Program-made: the position numbers and the translations under genes
Part shown: positions 6,854-13,857 of the stretch, one piece after another
Layout of the letters: each line of letters begins with the position of its first letter
Position numbering within the stretch: position 1 is the stretch's first letter
NCBI GenBank assembly: GCA_009774235.1
Contig: VSNJ01000110.1
Span: 1-13,865, forward strand
Reading direction: 5' to 3'
Origin: Lachnospiraceae bacterium
GTDB lineage: Bacteria; Bacillota; Clostridia; Lachnospirales; Lachnospiraceae
Length of the DNA stretch: 13,865 nucleotides
The notes under the pieces: generated by a model
Told to the model about the DNA's origin: nothing
The model's database searches: none
What the model saw: only the letters and a program-made list of their open reading frames with translations

Positions 6854-7012
6854 ATGGCTAGGAATACGGAATTAAATATTGATATTAATGTTACAAAAAT
6901 TGTAAAATACACATGTCTGGCAGGAATTGCTATTGTTGCAGTTATTTTTATAGAAAAGGCTTTTAAAGAATTTGTAAAATCACCATGCTGCACAAAAAAG
7001 TGTACAGATTAA
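6854..7012 (+). CDS. Small single-pass membrane protein, function unknown
   Basis: I do not recognise this 52-residue protein. It has a polar N-terminus (MARNTELNIDINVTK), one hydrophobic segment at about residues 18-34 (YTCLAGIAIVAVIFIEK), and a basic, cysteine-bearing tail with C45, C46 and C50. A near-perfect AAGGAGG ribosome binding site ends 5 bases before the ATG at 6854, which is the best evidence that it is real. An in-frame ATG at 6728 inside hydE would add 42 unlikely residues and is rejected. It lies 82 bp after hydE and 21 bp before topB on the same strand, so it probably shares their transcript. The tail cysteines could bind metal or form disulfides. Confidence 0.65.
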   Translation: MARNTELNIDINVTKIVKYTCLAGIAIVAVIFIEKAFKEFVKSPCCTKKCTD

Positions 7013-7033
7013 AGGCAGTATACGGGGATTAAT

Positions 7034-9091
7034 ATGGATAAATACTTATTTATAGCAGAGAAACCAAGCGTTGCCAAGGAGTTTGCCAAAGTCCTTGGTG
7101 TGCAGGGCAGCCAGGGAAAAGGGTATCTTGAATCAGGGAAATATGTTGTAACATGGTGTGTAGGGCATCTTGTTACAATGAGCTACCCTGATGTATATGA
7201 CCCTGCATTAAAGAAGTGGTCACTAAATACACTTCCTTTCCTGCCAGAGAATTTCCTTTATGAACTTATACCTGATGTAAAAAAGCAGTTTAATATAGTT
7301 AAAGACCTTCTTAACAGAGAAGATATAACAAGGATTTATGTGTGCACTGATTCAGGGCGTGAAGGTGAATATATTTACAGGCTGGTGGACCAGATGGCAA
7401 AAGTCCCTGAAAGCAAAGACAAAAGGCGTGTCTGGATTGACTCGCAGACAGAGGAAGAGATACAGCGTGGCATACGTGAAGCAAAACCTTTGTCTGAATA
7501 TGACAACCTGTCTTCATCAGCATATCTAAGGGCTAAGGAAGATTATCTTATGGGTATTAACTTTTCACGTGTGCTTTCATTAAAATATGGGCAGACAGTT
7601 ATGAATTACCTGAAAAATGGCAAGTGGATATCAATATCTGTAGGCAGGGTTATGACATGTGTTCTTGGAATGGTAGTAAGGCGTGAGCGTGAGATAAGGA
7701 GCTTTGTTAAAACGCCTTTTTACAGGGTAATTGGACACTTTACTTATGATGGGCAGGAACTTGATGGTGAATGGCGTGCTGTAGAAGGGTCGGAGTATTT
7801 TAAGTCACCTCTTCTTTATAAAGAAAATGGTTTTAAAAAAAGAGAAGATGCAGAAAAGCTCTGTTTAAGCCTTGGTACAGCAGCACCAGGCAGTGATAAT
7901 AAAGATATTTTCCCATATACAGGGGAAACGGCTGTTATAGAGAAAGCAGAGAGGAAAAAAGAAAAAAAGAATCCTCCACTTCTGTTTAATCTTGCAGAAT
8001 TACAGAATACATGTTCAAAACTTTTTAAGACAAGCCCTGATGAAACTCTTAAAATTGTACAGGAATTATATGAGAAAAAACTTGTAACTTATCCCAGGAC
8101 TGATGCAAGGGTACTTTCTACAGCAGTTGCCAAAGAAATACATAAAAATATAAAAGGTCTTGTAAATTATAATATTACAAGCCCATATGCACAGCATATC
8201 CTGCAAAGTGAAAGTTATAAGGGCATTACACGTACAAGGTATGTTAATGATAAACAGATTACAGACCACTATGCAATAATACCTACAGGCCAGGGACTTG
8301 GTGCATTAAGAAGCCTGGATACACGGTCTTCACGGGTATATGAGGTGATAGTGCGCAGGTTTTTATGTATATTTTACCCTCCTGCAGAGTATATGAAGAC
8401 ATCACTTGTTATAAGACATGGTAAAGAGCTGTTTTTTGCTAATTTTAAGGTACTTGTAAAACAAGGTTACTTAGAACTTGCAACTGCTTCATTTTCTAAA
8501 AATAAAGATAATACAGATAATAAAAATAATGACAATGGTGAAAACCAGGAGCAGGAAACATTTGATGAAAATCTTATAAATATGGTAAAACAACTTAAAA
8601 AAGGTATGGAACTTGGATTTGGCAGCACAGAGATAAAAGAAGGGGAAACATCACCACCTAAACGTTATAATTCAGGTTCAATAATACTTGCAATGGAGAA
8701 TGCGGGCCAGCTTATAGAAGATGAAGAGCTGCGTGCCCAGATAAAGGGAAGTGGTATTGGCACAAGTGCTACAAGGGCTGAAATATTAAGTAAGCTTGTT
8801 AAAATACAATATCTTAAGCTTAATAAAAAAACACAGATAATAACCCCTGAACTTATTGGTGAGATGGTGTATGATGTTGTCAATGCTTCGATACGCTCAC
8901 TGCTTAACCCTGAACTTACAGCAAGCTGGGAGCTTGGGCTGGCACTGGTGGCAGATGGCAGTATTACAGAAGAAGAGTATATGAAGAAACTTGATGACTT
9001 TATTATAAGGCGTGTTGAGGGTGTGAAAAATATTAATAATTCTTATGCATTAAGGCAATATTTTGACGCAGCAGCAGCATATTATAAATAA
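7034..9091 (+). CDS. topB: DNA topoisomerase III (type IA)
   Basis: A 685-residue type IA topoisomerase that passes single strands through a transient break to relax or decatenate DNA. The TOPRIM domain is N-terminal: EKPSVAKEF (9-17) and TDSGREGE (105-112). The central gate contains YLRAKEDYLMGINFSRV (about 164-180) and SVGRVMT. The active-site tyrosine is Y353 in VTYPRTDARV. ITDHYAIIPT (about 409-418) and GSGIGTSATRAEI (572-584) are also typical. An N/D/K/E-rich low-complexity stretch (about 487-510) looks like a flexible linker. There is no C-terminal zinc finger, as expected for TopB rather than TopA. A plasmid or integrative-element TopB is possible because such elements often carry one, but no mobility genes are seen here. 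Confidence 0.94.
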   Translation: MDKYLFIAEKPSVAKEFAKVLGVQGSQGKGYLESGKYVVTWCVGHLVTMSYPDVYDPALKKWSLNTLPFLPENFLYELIPDVKKQFNIVKDLLNREDITRIYVCTDSGREGEYIYRLVDQMAKVPESKDKRRVWIDSQTEEEIQRGIREAKPLSEYDNLSSSAYLRAKEDYLMGINFSRVLSLKYGQTVMNYLKNGKWISISVGRVMTCVLGMVVRREREIRSFVKTPFYRVIGHFTYDGQELDGEWRAVEGSEYFKSPLLYKENGFKKREDAEKLCLSLGTAAPGSDNKDIFPYTGETAVIEKAERKKEKKNPPLLFNLAELQNTCSKLFKTSPDETLKIVQELYEKKLVTYPRTDARVLSTAVAKEIHKNIKGLVNYNITSPYAQHILQSESYKGITRTRYVNDKQITDHYAIIPTGQGLGALRSLDTRSSRVYEVIVRRFLCIFYPPAEYMKTSLVIRHGKELFFANFKVLVKQGYLELATASFSKNKDNTDNKNNDNGENQEQETFDENLINMVKQLKKGMELGFGSTEIKEGETSPPKRYNSGSIILAMENAGQLIEDEELRAQIKGSGIGTSATRAEILSKLVKIQYLKLNKKTQIITPELIGEMVYDVVNASIRSLLNPELTASWELGLALVADGSITEEEYMKKLDDFIIRRVEGVKNINNSYALRQYFDAAAAYYK

Positions 9092-9262
9092 TAAATATAT
9101 ACAATATTTGAGTTTCCTTATTTTTTATTATACAGATATCAGGGTTCTGGTGGTTTCAAGATACCCCTGGACAAATCACAAACAGCCCAGCCTGGCTTGG
9201 ATGTAATATCATTTAGTCCAGCGTATTTTCTGTAATATAGGTGTTTGGAAATTAAATGCTTT

Positions 9263-9299
9263 ACAAATTATGTAGCTCTGTCAATTCCAAAATTTTACC
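9263..9299 (+). repeat. 37-bp diverged repeat, copy 1
   Basis: Matches 10283-10319 at 30 of 37 positions without gaps, including ACAAATTAT at the left and CAATTCCAAA plus TTTTAC at the right. In both copies it is followed by a hairpin and then by a (C/T)TGGATG motif (9342-9349 here; also at 9196-9203 in the same gap). Confidence 0.55.
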
Positions 9300-9304
9300 A
9301 ACAA

Positions 9305-9329
9305 AAAGCCATGTTTGCAACATGGCTTT
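9305..9329 (+). other. Perfect 11-bp hairpin
   Basis: AAAGCCATGTT pairs fully with AACATGGCTTT around the three-base loop TGC. No T-run follows at once, so it is not a standard terminator. A second small hairpin, ATGCAC-agtg-GTGCAT (9352-9367), follows. Confidence 0.7.
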
Positions 9330-9376
9330 GCACACATTGCGCTTGGATGGGATGCACAGTGGTGCATAAAACCGCA

Positions 9377-9480
9377 AATGGGGCAGCCGCACTAAGTAGA
9401 AAATATATAATATATTATATTTGTTGGAGTTGGTACTTGTATATTGTTATATTTTTTCTTAATGTGGCTGCAATCCCATT
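9377..9480 (+). other. Long imperfect stem of about 20 bp with an AT-rich apical region
   Basis: AATGGG (9377-9382) pairs with CCCATT (9475-9480). Directly inside, GCAGCCGCACTAAG (9383-9396) pairs with CTTAATGTGGCTGC (9458-9471) at 13 of 14 positions (one G-U, one C-A mismatch), with a 3-nt bulge (9472-9474) on the right. The apical 61 nt include the 16-bp palindrome ATATAATATATTATAT (9405-9420). Confidence 0.6.
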
Positions 9481-9571
9481 AGCTTTAGACAGTGGGCAAT
9501 TTACACCACCAGAGAATATATTATTTGTTTAAAAAAGAGGAAACTCAAAATATAAGACTGGAGAAATTATT

Positions 9572-10243
9572 ATGTATGACAAATTAAAAAATAGTAAATT
9601 ATTTAATATGGATGAAACTATAGCAGCTGGGATATTTGAAGATACAGAGTTTCCGTGGGAAGTTCTTCCTAAGATTAAGGATTTTATAATAGAACTTGGA
9701 ATGAAGCTTAGCCTGGATGAATATGACCTTATAGGTGAAAATATATGGATTGCCAAAAGTGCAGAAGTTGCACCAACAGCATCTATTACAGGACCTTGTA
9801 TTATAGGGAAAGGTACAGAAGTACGCCATTGTGCATTTATAAGGGGAAATGCTATTGTTGGTGAGAACTGTGTTGTAGGTAACTCTACAGAACTTAAGAA
9901 TGTACTTCTTTTTAATAATGTCCAGGTTCCACATTATAACTATGTAGGTGACTCTATACTTGGCTATAAATCACATATGGGTGCAGGTTCTATTACATCA
10001 AATGTAAAATCTGATAAAACTAAAGTTACCCTTTGGTATGGCGGAGATAAAATCGGTACAGGGCTTAAGAAAATGGGTGCAGTTCTTGGTAATTTTGTGG
10101 AAGTAGGCTGTAATAGTGTATTAAACCCTGGAACAATTATAGGCAGTAATACTAATATATATCCACTGTCAATGGTGCGTGGGTATGTGCCAGGAGGCAG
10201 CATATACAAGAGTAAAGGTGAAATCGTACAAAAAAATTTATAA
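9572..10243 (+). CDS. Left-handed beta-helix hexapeptide protein, GlmU C-terminal-domain-like
   Basis: A 223-residue protein. After an N-terminal helical region (1-55) come hexapeptide turns of a left-handed beta-helix (about 58-205), such as IWIAKSAEVAPTASITGPCIIGKGTEVRH and IVGENCVVGNSTELKN. The segment VPHYNYVGDSILGYKSHMGAGSITSN (119-144) mirrors the acetyltransferase domain of GlmU, with H121 in place of its catalytic histidine, but the uridylyltransferase domain is absent. Such proteins are often annotated as UDP-N-acetylglucosamine pyrophosphorylase-like; acyl transfer to a sugar phosphate is more likely, and the substrate is unknown. A TGGAGA ribosome binding site precedes the ATG. It stands alone between two structured intergenic regions that share a repeat. 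Confidence 0.8.
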   Translation: MYDKLKNSKLFNMDETIAAGIFEDTEFPWEVLPKIKDFIIELGMKLSLDEYDLIGENIWIAKSAEVAPTASITGPCIIGKGTEVRHCAFIRGNAIVGENCVVGNSTELKNVLLFNNVQVPHYNYVGDSILGYKSHMGAGSITSNVKSDKTKVTLWYGGDKIGTGLKKMGAVLGNFVEVGCNSVLNPGTIIGSNTNIYPLSMVRGYVPGGSIYKSKGEIVQKNL

Positions 10244-10282
10244 AAATAATTCTTAGGTAATGTTTTAAATATAGAAGAGAGC

Positions 10283-10319
10283 ACAAATTATATGTTTCTG
10301 GCAATTCCAAAGTTTTACT
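10283..10319 (+). repeat. 37-bp diverged repeat, copy 2
   Basis: Matches 9263-9299 at 30 of 37 positions. Here the CAATTCCA part forms one arm of a stem: GGCAATTCCA (10300-10309) with TGGAATTACC (10361-10370), 9 of 10 paired. The stem encloses the hairpin CAGGCA (10329-10334)/TGCCTG (10344-10349). A CCTGGATG (10346-10353) follows, as CTTGGATG does in copy 1. Confidence 0.55.
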
Positions 10320-10514
10320 TGCAAAGTACAGGCAAAACGCTTGTGCCTGGATGAATATTATGGAATTACCTTATATGGTTAATTTGCAAAAGAATTTATT
10401 TATCTGGCGGTTTTAGACAGACAGCAGTTTCCAATATGTATATACACATTGGAAACTTCGTCCGTTTTATATCAGATAATTTACAGACCATATAAGAAGG
10501 TTGTCTTATATGGT
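10300..10514 (+). promoter_or_regulatory. Structured RNA-like region with two mutually exclusive stems
   Basis: This occupies most of the 372-bp gap before the sulfotransferase gene. CTTATATGGT (10370-10379) can pair perfectly with ACCATATAAG (10487-10496), enclosing TTATCTG/CAGATAA (10400-10406 with 10473-10479) and the hairpin GTTTCCAAT/ATTGGAAAC (10427-10435 with 10448-10456). The same ACCATATAAG(A) can instead pair with TCTTATATGGT (10504-10514). The layout resembles an attenuator or riboswitch. It matches no class I recognise. The promoter-like sequence downstream at 10528-10556 means the structure may instead belong to the 3' end of the upstream transcript. Confidence 0.45.
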
Positions 10515-10525
10515 TTATAAATTTT
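10487..10525 (+). terminator. Candidate terminator or attenuator hairpin
   Basis: ACCATATAAGA (10487-10497) and TCTTATATGGT (10504-10514) form a perfect 11-bp stem with the loop AGGTTG, followed by TTATAAATTTTT. The stem is AT-rich and the T-run starts 7 bases late. No other terminator is seen after the beta-helix gene, so this may be its end even if it is not an attenuator. Confidence 0.45.
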
Positions 10526-10527
10526 TG

Positions 10528-10556
10528 TTGTATTATTTAACTTGATTATGTATAAT
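10528..10556 (+). promoter_or_regulatory. Possible promoter of the sulfotransferase gene
   Basis: TATAAT at 10551-10556 preceded by TTGTAT (10528-10533) with a 17-bp spacer. The -10 box is perfect, but the -35 matches the consensus at only three positions and the region is AT-rich, so chance is possible. Confidence 0.4.
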
Positions 10557-10615
10557 AAAATCATTAAGAAAATCTTAAAGTTTATGAACAAATTATACGA
10601 TATCGGAGTGGAAGA

Positions 10616-12583
10616 ATGAATATAATATCAAAAATTTTGACGCCAGTAAAAAGGGTGGTGCTTAACACATCAACATGCAGTGAGGGGAGATTTACTAAAG
10701 AAGCAAGAAGGTTTCCATATAAGAAGGATATGTTAGTTAATTCTTATGATACTAACCTTGAAAATAAAGTAGAACCTCCTGCATTTTTGACGTATTGCAA
10801 GGAAAAAATGTTAGAATCAATATTTAACAAGGCTGAATATAATTTTGACAACATCCTTGTAATTAATAATCCATACAAGGTTTCACCTTTGTCTGCATTA
10901 ATGGTATTTAATACTAAAAAGAAATGTAAAGTTGAATATACCATTAAAGGGCACAATGGCTCAGAAGACTATACCAGGTGTGATGAAACACTTGGAAATT
11001 TCCACAGGGTAGCGGTACTTGGGCTTTATGAAGGACGTTTTAACCCAGTAAAAGTACGTCTTATTGATGAAGATGGTAATATTATTGCTTCAAAGAATAT
11101 TAAAATAAAGACACCAGCATTAAATAAACCTGTCCATGACTGTGTTAAGATTACAAAAAGCAAACAGCCGTTTAATGGTGGTTTTATGTTTGTTTCAGGA
11201 GGATACCAGGGCGGTGTCTATGCGTTTGATACAAAAGGAAATATAAGGTTTGCGTTAAACAGGGGACCACAATATTATGGCGTCTATCTTTTCAGTGATG
11301 GCAGGTTTCTCTTTCCTGAGAGGAATATGCGTATTCCTGCATATGGTAATGCACATACAGTTATTACACATGAGATGGACATGCTTGGCAGGGTATACTG
11401 TACTTACCACCAGAAAAAAGGAATGCACCACTGGGCTATAGAAAAAGAACCAGGCGGCAATATACTTGGTCTGTCAAGTTCAATGCATGATACTTATATG
11501 GAGAATGCCATTGTGGAGATTGACCGCAAAACTGGTGAAACTATATATGAACTTAGTATGAATGACCTGTTTGACGATACCTATAAAACAAGGAATGACT
11601 GGGCTCATATTAACTCAATAGATTATATACCAGAAGAAGGCACAGTTGTTATTTCCATGAGGAATGTCCATACAATAGCAAAGATACACCTTGAAAAGAG
11701 GGAAATTGTATGGCTTATTGCCAAACCTAAGTTTTATAAAGGAACTAATGTTGAAGATAAGGTGTTAAAGCCAGTAGGTGAACATAACTGGTTCTTCCAG
11801 CAGCATGGAATACAGATTGTACATGATGAAACAGATAATGACCCATATACTTTGCGTCTTATGCTTTTTGACAACCACACAGCCAACAGAAGGCCTGTTA
11901 AATGGTTTGATGGTGAAGAAAAATCATATGTAAACTTTTATACAGTAGATGAGAAGAAAAGGACTGTAAGACAGGACAACCGTTTTGAAACACCTCTAAG
12001 CATAACACGTTCAAATAGTGAGTATGACCCAGATAACAGGATAGTAAGGGCTATGTGTGCACATTTTAAGCCACCTGTAGATGGGTATAATGCTAAAATA
12101 TATGAATTTAACTATGATACAAAGGAATGTATTAATGAAATATCATGTGTGACAGATTACTTTTCAGCACATACATTTGATTTCAATATACCTGCAATGT
12201 CAAAACCACTGCCAGAAGGTAATATGATGCTTGGAAGCCTTGTGTCTCCAATAAAACTTGAAAATATGCCATATGAGCTTGAAAAGGCGGAGATTATGAC
12301 ACATGAAGTTTCAGAAGCACTTAAGTTCCGCAGGTATGGTGATTTAATACAAGTTTATGCTGTAGACCATGACCTTGAGAAAATATATTTATATAATAAC
12401 GATACAATTTATGTCCAGGATTTCACAAACACTACGCAGCCACTTAAAGTATTTAAAACCCAGACATATTTTGTAAGCATGCCATTAAATGACATACCAG
12501 CAGGCTCTTATAAGCTTGCAGTACAATATTTGTCAAAAACATATAAGACAGATTATACAGTAGCATTTGGTAAAAGGGAATAA
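10616..12583 (+). CDS. Aryl-sulfate sulfotransferase (AssT family)
   Basis: A 655-residue enzyme of the PAPS-independent arylsulfotransferase family, which moves sulfate from one phenolic ester to another phenol by a ping-pong route. The N-terminal beta-domain carries NPYKVSPLSALMVFNT (85-100), typical of the family. The six-bladed propeller follows, with the expected catalytic residues: MHHW (H271/H272), HINS (H331, N333), SMRN (R349, 16 residues after N333) and QQHG (H397). From memory, the uropathogenic E. coli enzyme has an H-x-N pair with arginine 16 residues on, the same spacing as here. No signal peptide is visible, although characterised enzymes are exported; the substrate is unknown. 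The ribosome binding site (GGAGTGGAAG) is good. It is convergent with prs and ends at a shared terminator. Confidence 0.88.
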   Translation: MNIISKILTPVKRVVLNTSTCSEGRFTKEARRFPYKKDMLVNSYDTNLENKVEPPAFLTYCKEKMLESIFNKAEYNFDNILVINNPYKVSPLSALMVFNTKKKCKVEYTIKGHNGSEDYTRCDETLGNFHRVAVLGLYEGRFNPVKVRLIDEDGNIIASKNIKIKTPALNKPVHDCVKITKSKQPFNGGFMFVSGGYQGGVYAFDTKGNIRFALNRGPQYYGVYLFSDGRFLFPERNMRIPAYGNAHTVITHEMDMLGRVYCTYHQKKGMHHWAIEKEPGGNILGLSSSMHDTYMENAIVEIDRKTGETIYELSMNDLFDDTYKTRNDWAHINSIDYIPEEGTVVISMRNVHTIAKIHLEKREIVWLIAKPKFYKGTNVEDKVLKPVGEHNWFFQQHGIQIVHDETDNDPYTLRLMLFDNHTANRRPVKWFDGEEKSYVNFYTVDEKKRTVRQDNRFETPLSITRSNSEYDPDNRIVRAMCAHFKPPVDGYNAKIYEFNYDTKECINEISCVTDYFSAHTFDFNIPAMSKPLPEGNMMLGSLVSPIKLENMPYELEKAEIMTHEVSEALKFRRYGDLIQVYAVDHDLEKIYLYNNDTIYVQDFTNTTQPLKVFKTQTYFVSMPLNDIPAGSYKLAVQYLSKTYKTDYTVAFGKRE

Positions 12584-12590
12584 ATTAATA

Positions 12591-12650
12591 AAAAAAACAG
12601 AAGCTTCTTCAGACAGGCATATTACCCCTGCCTGTCTGCAAGAAGTTTTT
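12591..12650. terminator. Strong bidirectional terminator, overlapping the prs 3' coding end
   Basis: CTTCTT-c-AGACAGGC (12604-12618) pairs with GCCTGTCT-gc-AAGAAG (12630-12645), giving 14 pairs around a small internal loop. TTTTT follows at 12646-12650 for the sulfotransferase transcript. An A-run at 12591-12598 gives a U-run for prs. The last prs codons (LLADRQG) form one arm and its TAA (12624-12622) lies in the loop. Confidence 0.9.
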
Positions 12651-13791
12651 GTATTCTTTCTGTTGCGTCTATAATATCATTAACGCTTATATCATGGTTT
12701 AATGTATCAATAATAAGTGCAATATAACTGCTTAAATCTACATTATAGTAATAAGGTTTGTTTTTTATTTCTTCTGGGCAGTAACACAAGTTTGTTGTGT
12801 ATATTTCATCAAATATATTTTGTTCATATGCTTTGTCTATTTCATCTATGCCATGTGAGAAAAGACCAAAGGTTGCACAAATAATTATTTTGTGTACTTT
12901 TCTTTTCCTTAATTCTTTGGCAACTTCAAACGCAGTGTGTCCAGAAGCTATCATATCATCTATAATTACCACATCTTTGCCAGTAACATTATTTCCAAGA
13001 AATTCAAATGAAACCAAAGGATGTGCACCATCTATAAGCTTTGAATAGTCATATCTTTTATAAAACATGCCCATGTCAACACCAAGAAGGCTGGCATAAT
13101 ATACAGCCCTGCGCATACCGCCTTCATCAGGGCTTATTACCATAAGGTGTTCTTTATCTGCCTTCATTCCAGGGTTGTTTTCAAGAACTGTGCTTATAAA
13201 CTGGTAAGAAGTAAAAAAGTTTTCAAAGCCGTTTATTGGTATTGCGTTCTGTACCCTGTTATCGTGGGCATCAAATGTTATAATTGTGTCAACTCCCATT
13301 GTTGCCAGTTCTTGCAGTGCCTGGGCGCAGTCAAGTGATTCATTGACAATCCGTATATGCTGGCGTCCTTCATAGAGATATGGCATAATCACAGTTATAC
13401 GCCTTGGCTGTCCGCTGCAAGCCATTATAACACGCTTAATATCCATAAAATAGTCATCTGGTGACATATGTGACTGGCTGCCACGCATAGTATATGACTG
13501 GCTGTAGTTCATTACGTCTGCAATTATAAAAAGGTCTGTACCACGTATAGATGTATTTATAACAGATTTTCCTTCACCTGTTCCAAACCTTGGACATTCA
13601 AATGGGACAAGGTATGTATCTGAATCAAATCCTGACATTTTAAAAGCAGGTTTTTCTTCATTACGAAGAGCATCTTTCCTGCGGATGGTAATCTTCTGGT
13701 CAATTTTTCTGCCTATTTCTTCACAATTTCCTATAGCTATTATTTTAAGTGGTGCAAATGGCATAGATTCATTAAATTTTGCGCTTGACAT
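12622..13791 (-). CDS. prs: Ribose-phosphate pyrophosphokinase (PRPP synthetase), long variant
   Basis: A 389-residue enzyme that makes PRPP from ribose-5-phosphate and ATP for nucleotide, His and Trp synthesis. Key blocks: SIRGTDLFII (81-90), PYLYEGRQH (137-145, the place of the classic PYFGYARQDR), FDAHD with the catalytic-type histidine (173-177), SPDEGGMRR (220-228), and the PRPP loop VVIIDDMIASGHT (274-286). It is about 70 residues longer than the usual ~315, with an N-terminal extension and an insert near 95-115. The pattern matches a variant form I associate with Lachnospiraceae. The start at 13791 is chosen because GGAGG lies 6 bases upstream; an ATG at 13857 falls in the -35 box. It has its own promoter, and its stop codon lies in the shared terminator loop. 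Confidence 0.92.
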   Translation of the reverse strand: MSSAKFNESMPFAPLKIIAIGNCEEIGRKIDQKITIRRKDALRNEEKPAFKMSGFDSDTYLVPFECPRFGTGEGKSVINTSIRGTDLFIIADVMNYSQSYTMRGSQSHMSPDDYFMDIKRVIMACSGQPRRITVIMPYLYEGRQHIRIVNESLDCAQALQELATMGVDTIITFDAHDNRVQNAIPINGFENFFTSYQFISTVLENNPGMKADKEHLMVISPDEGGMRRAVYYASLLGVDMGMFYKRYDYSKLIDGAHPLVSFEFLGNNVTGKDVVIIDDMIASGHTAFEVAKELRKRKVHKIIICATFGLFSHGIDEIDKAYEQNIFDEIYTTNLCYCPEEIKNKPYYYNVDLSSYIALIIDTLNHDISVNDIIDATERIQKLLADRQG

Positions 13792-13828
13792 AGTAACCTC
13801 CATTTCAAATATAAATCTGCCTGCTAAG

Positions 13829-13857
13829 ATAATACCTGTTTTTTTATATATAGTCAA
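13829..13857 (-). promoter_or_regulatory. Sigma-A promoter of prs
   Basis: On the minus strand: TTGACT (13857-13852), a 17-bp spacer and TATTAT (13834-13829). It starts transcription near 13822 and leaves a leader of about 30 nt with GGAGG before the ATG. Confidence 0.8.

Larger units (their letters stand above)
9108..9548. mobile_element. MITE-like element or large structured RNA with terminal inverted repeats
   Basis: This fills most of the gene-free gap 9092-9571. The ends are perfect 11-bp inverted repeats, TTGAGTTTCCT (9108-9118) and AGGAAACTCAA (9538-9548), with a T6 run after the left repeat mirrored by an A6 run before the right one. AATAT flanks both ends (9103-9107 and 9549-9553), as a 5-bp target duplication would. 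No protein is credible inside. Nested pairing runs through the interior: TAATATAGGTGT (9233-9244) plus AAATT (9249-9253) with AATTTACACC (9498-9507) and TATATTA (9517-9523), and a 20-pair-scale stem at 9377-9480. Such symmetry suits a non-autonomous transposable element or a large ncRNA/5' leader of the next gene; the sequence does not decide between them. Confidence 0.5.

Noticed and set aside
9245..9532. 95-codon ORF in the gap after topB
   Set aside because: It runs through perfect hairpins and the inverted-repeat element, has an odd W/C-rich composition, no ribosome binding site and no family resemblance.
9105..10530. CRISPR array or tandem repeats in the structured gaps
   Set aside because: Repeats are only two or three diverged copies at irregular distance, with no regular spacers and no cas genes.
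13792..13857. 22-residue extension of the PRPP synthetase
   Set aside because: The upstream ATG lies in the -35 box of the prs promoter, while GGAGG precedes the ATG at 13791.
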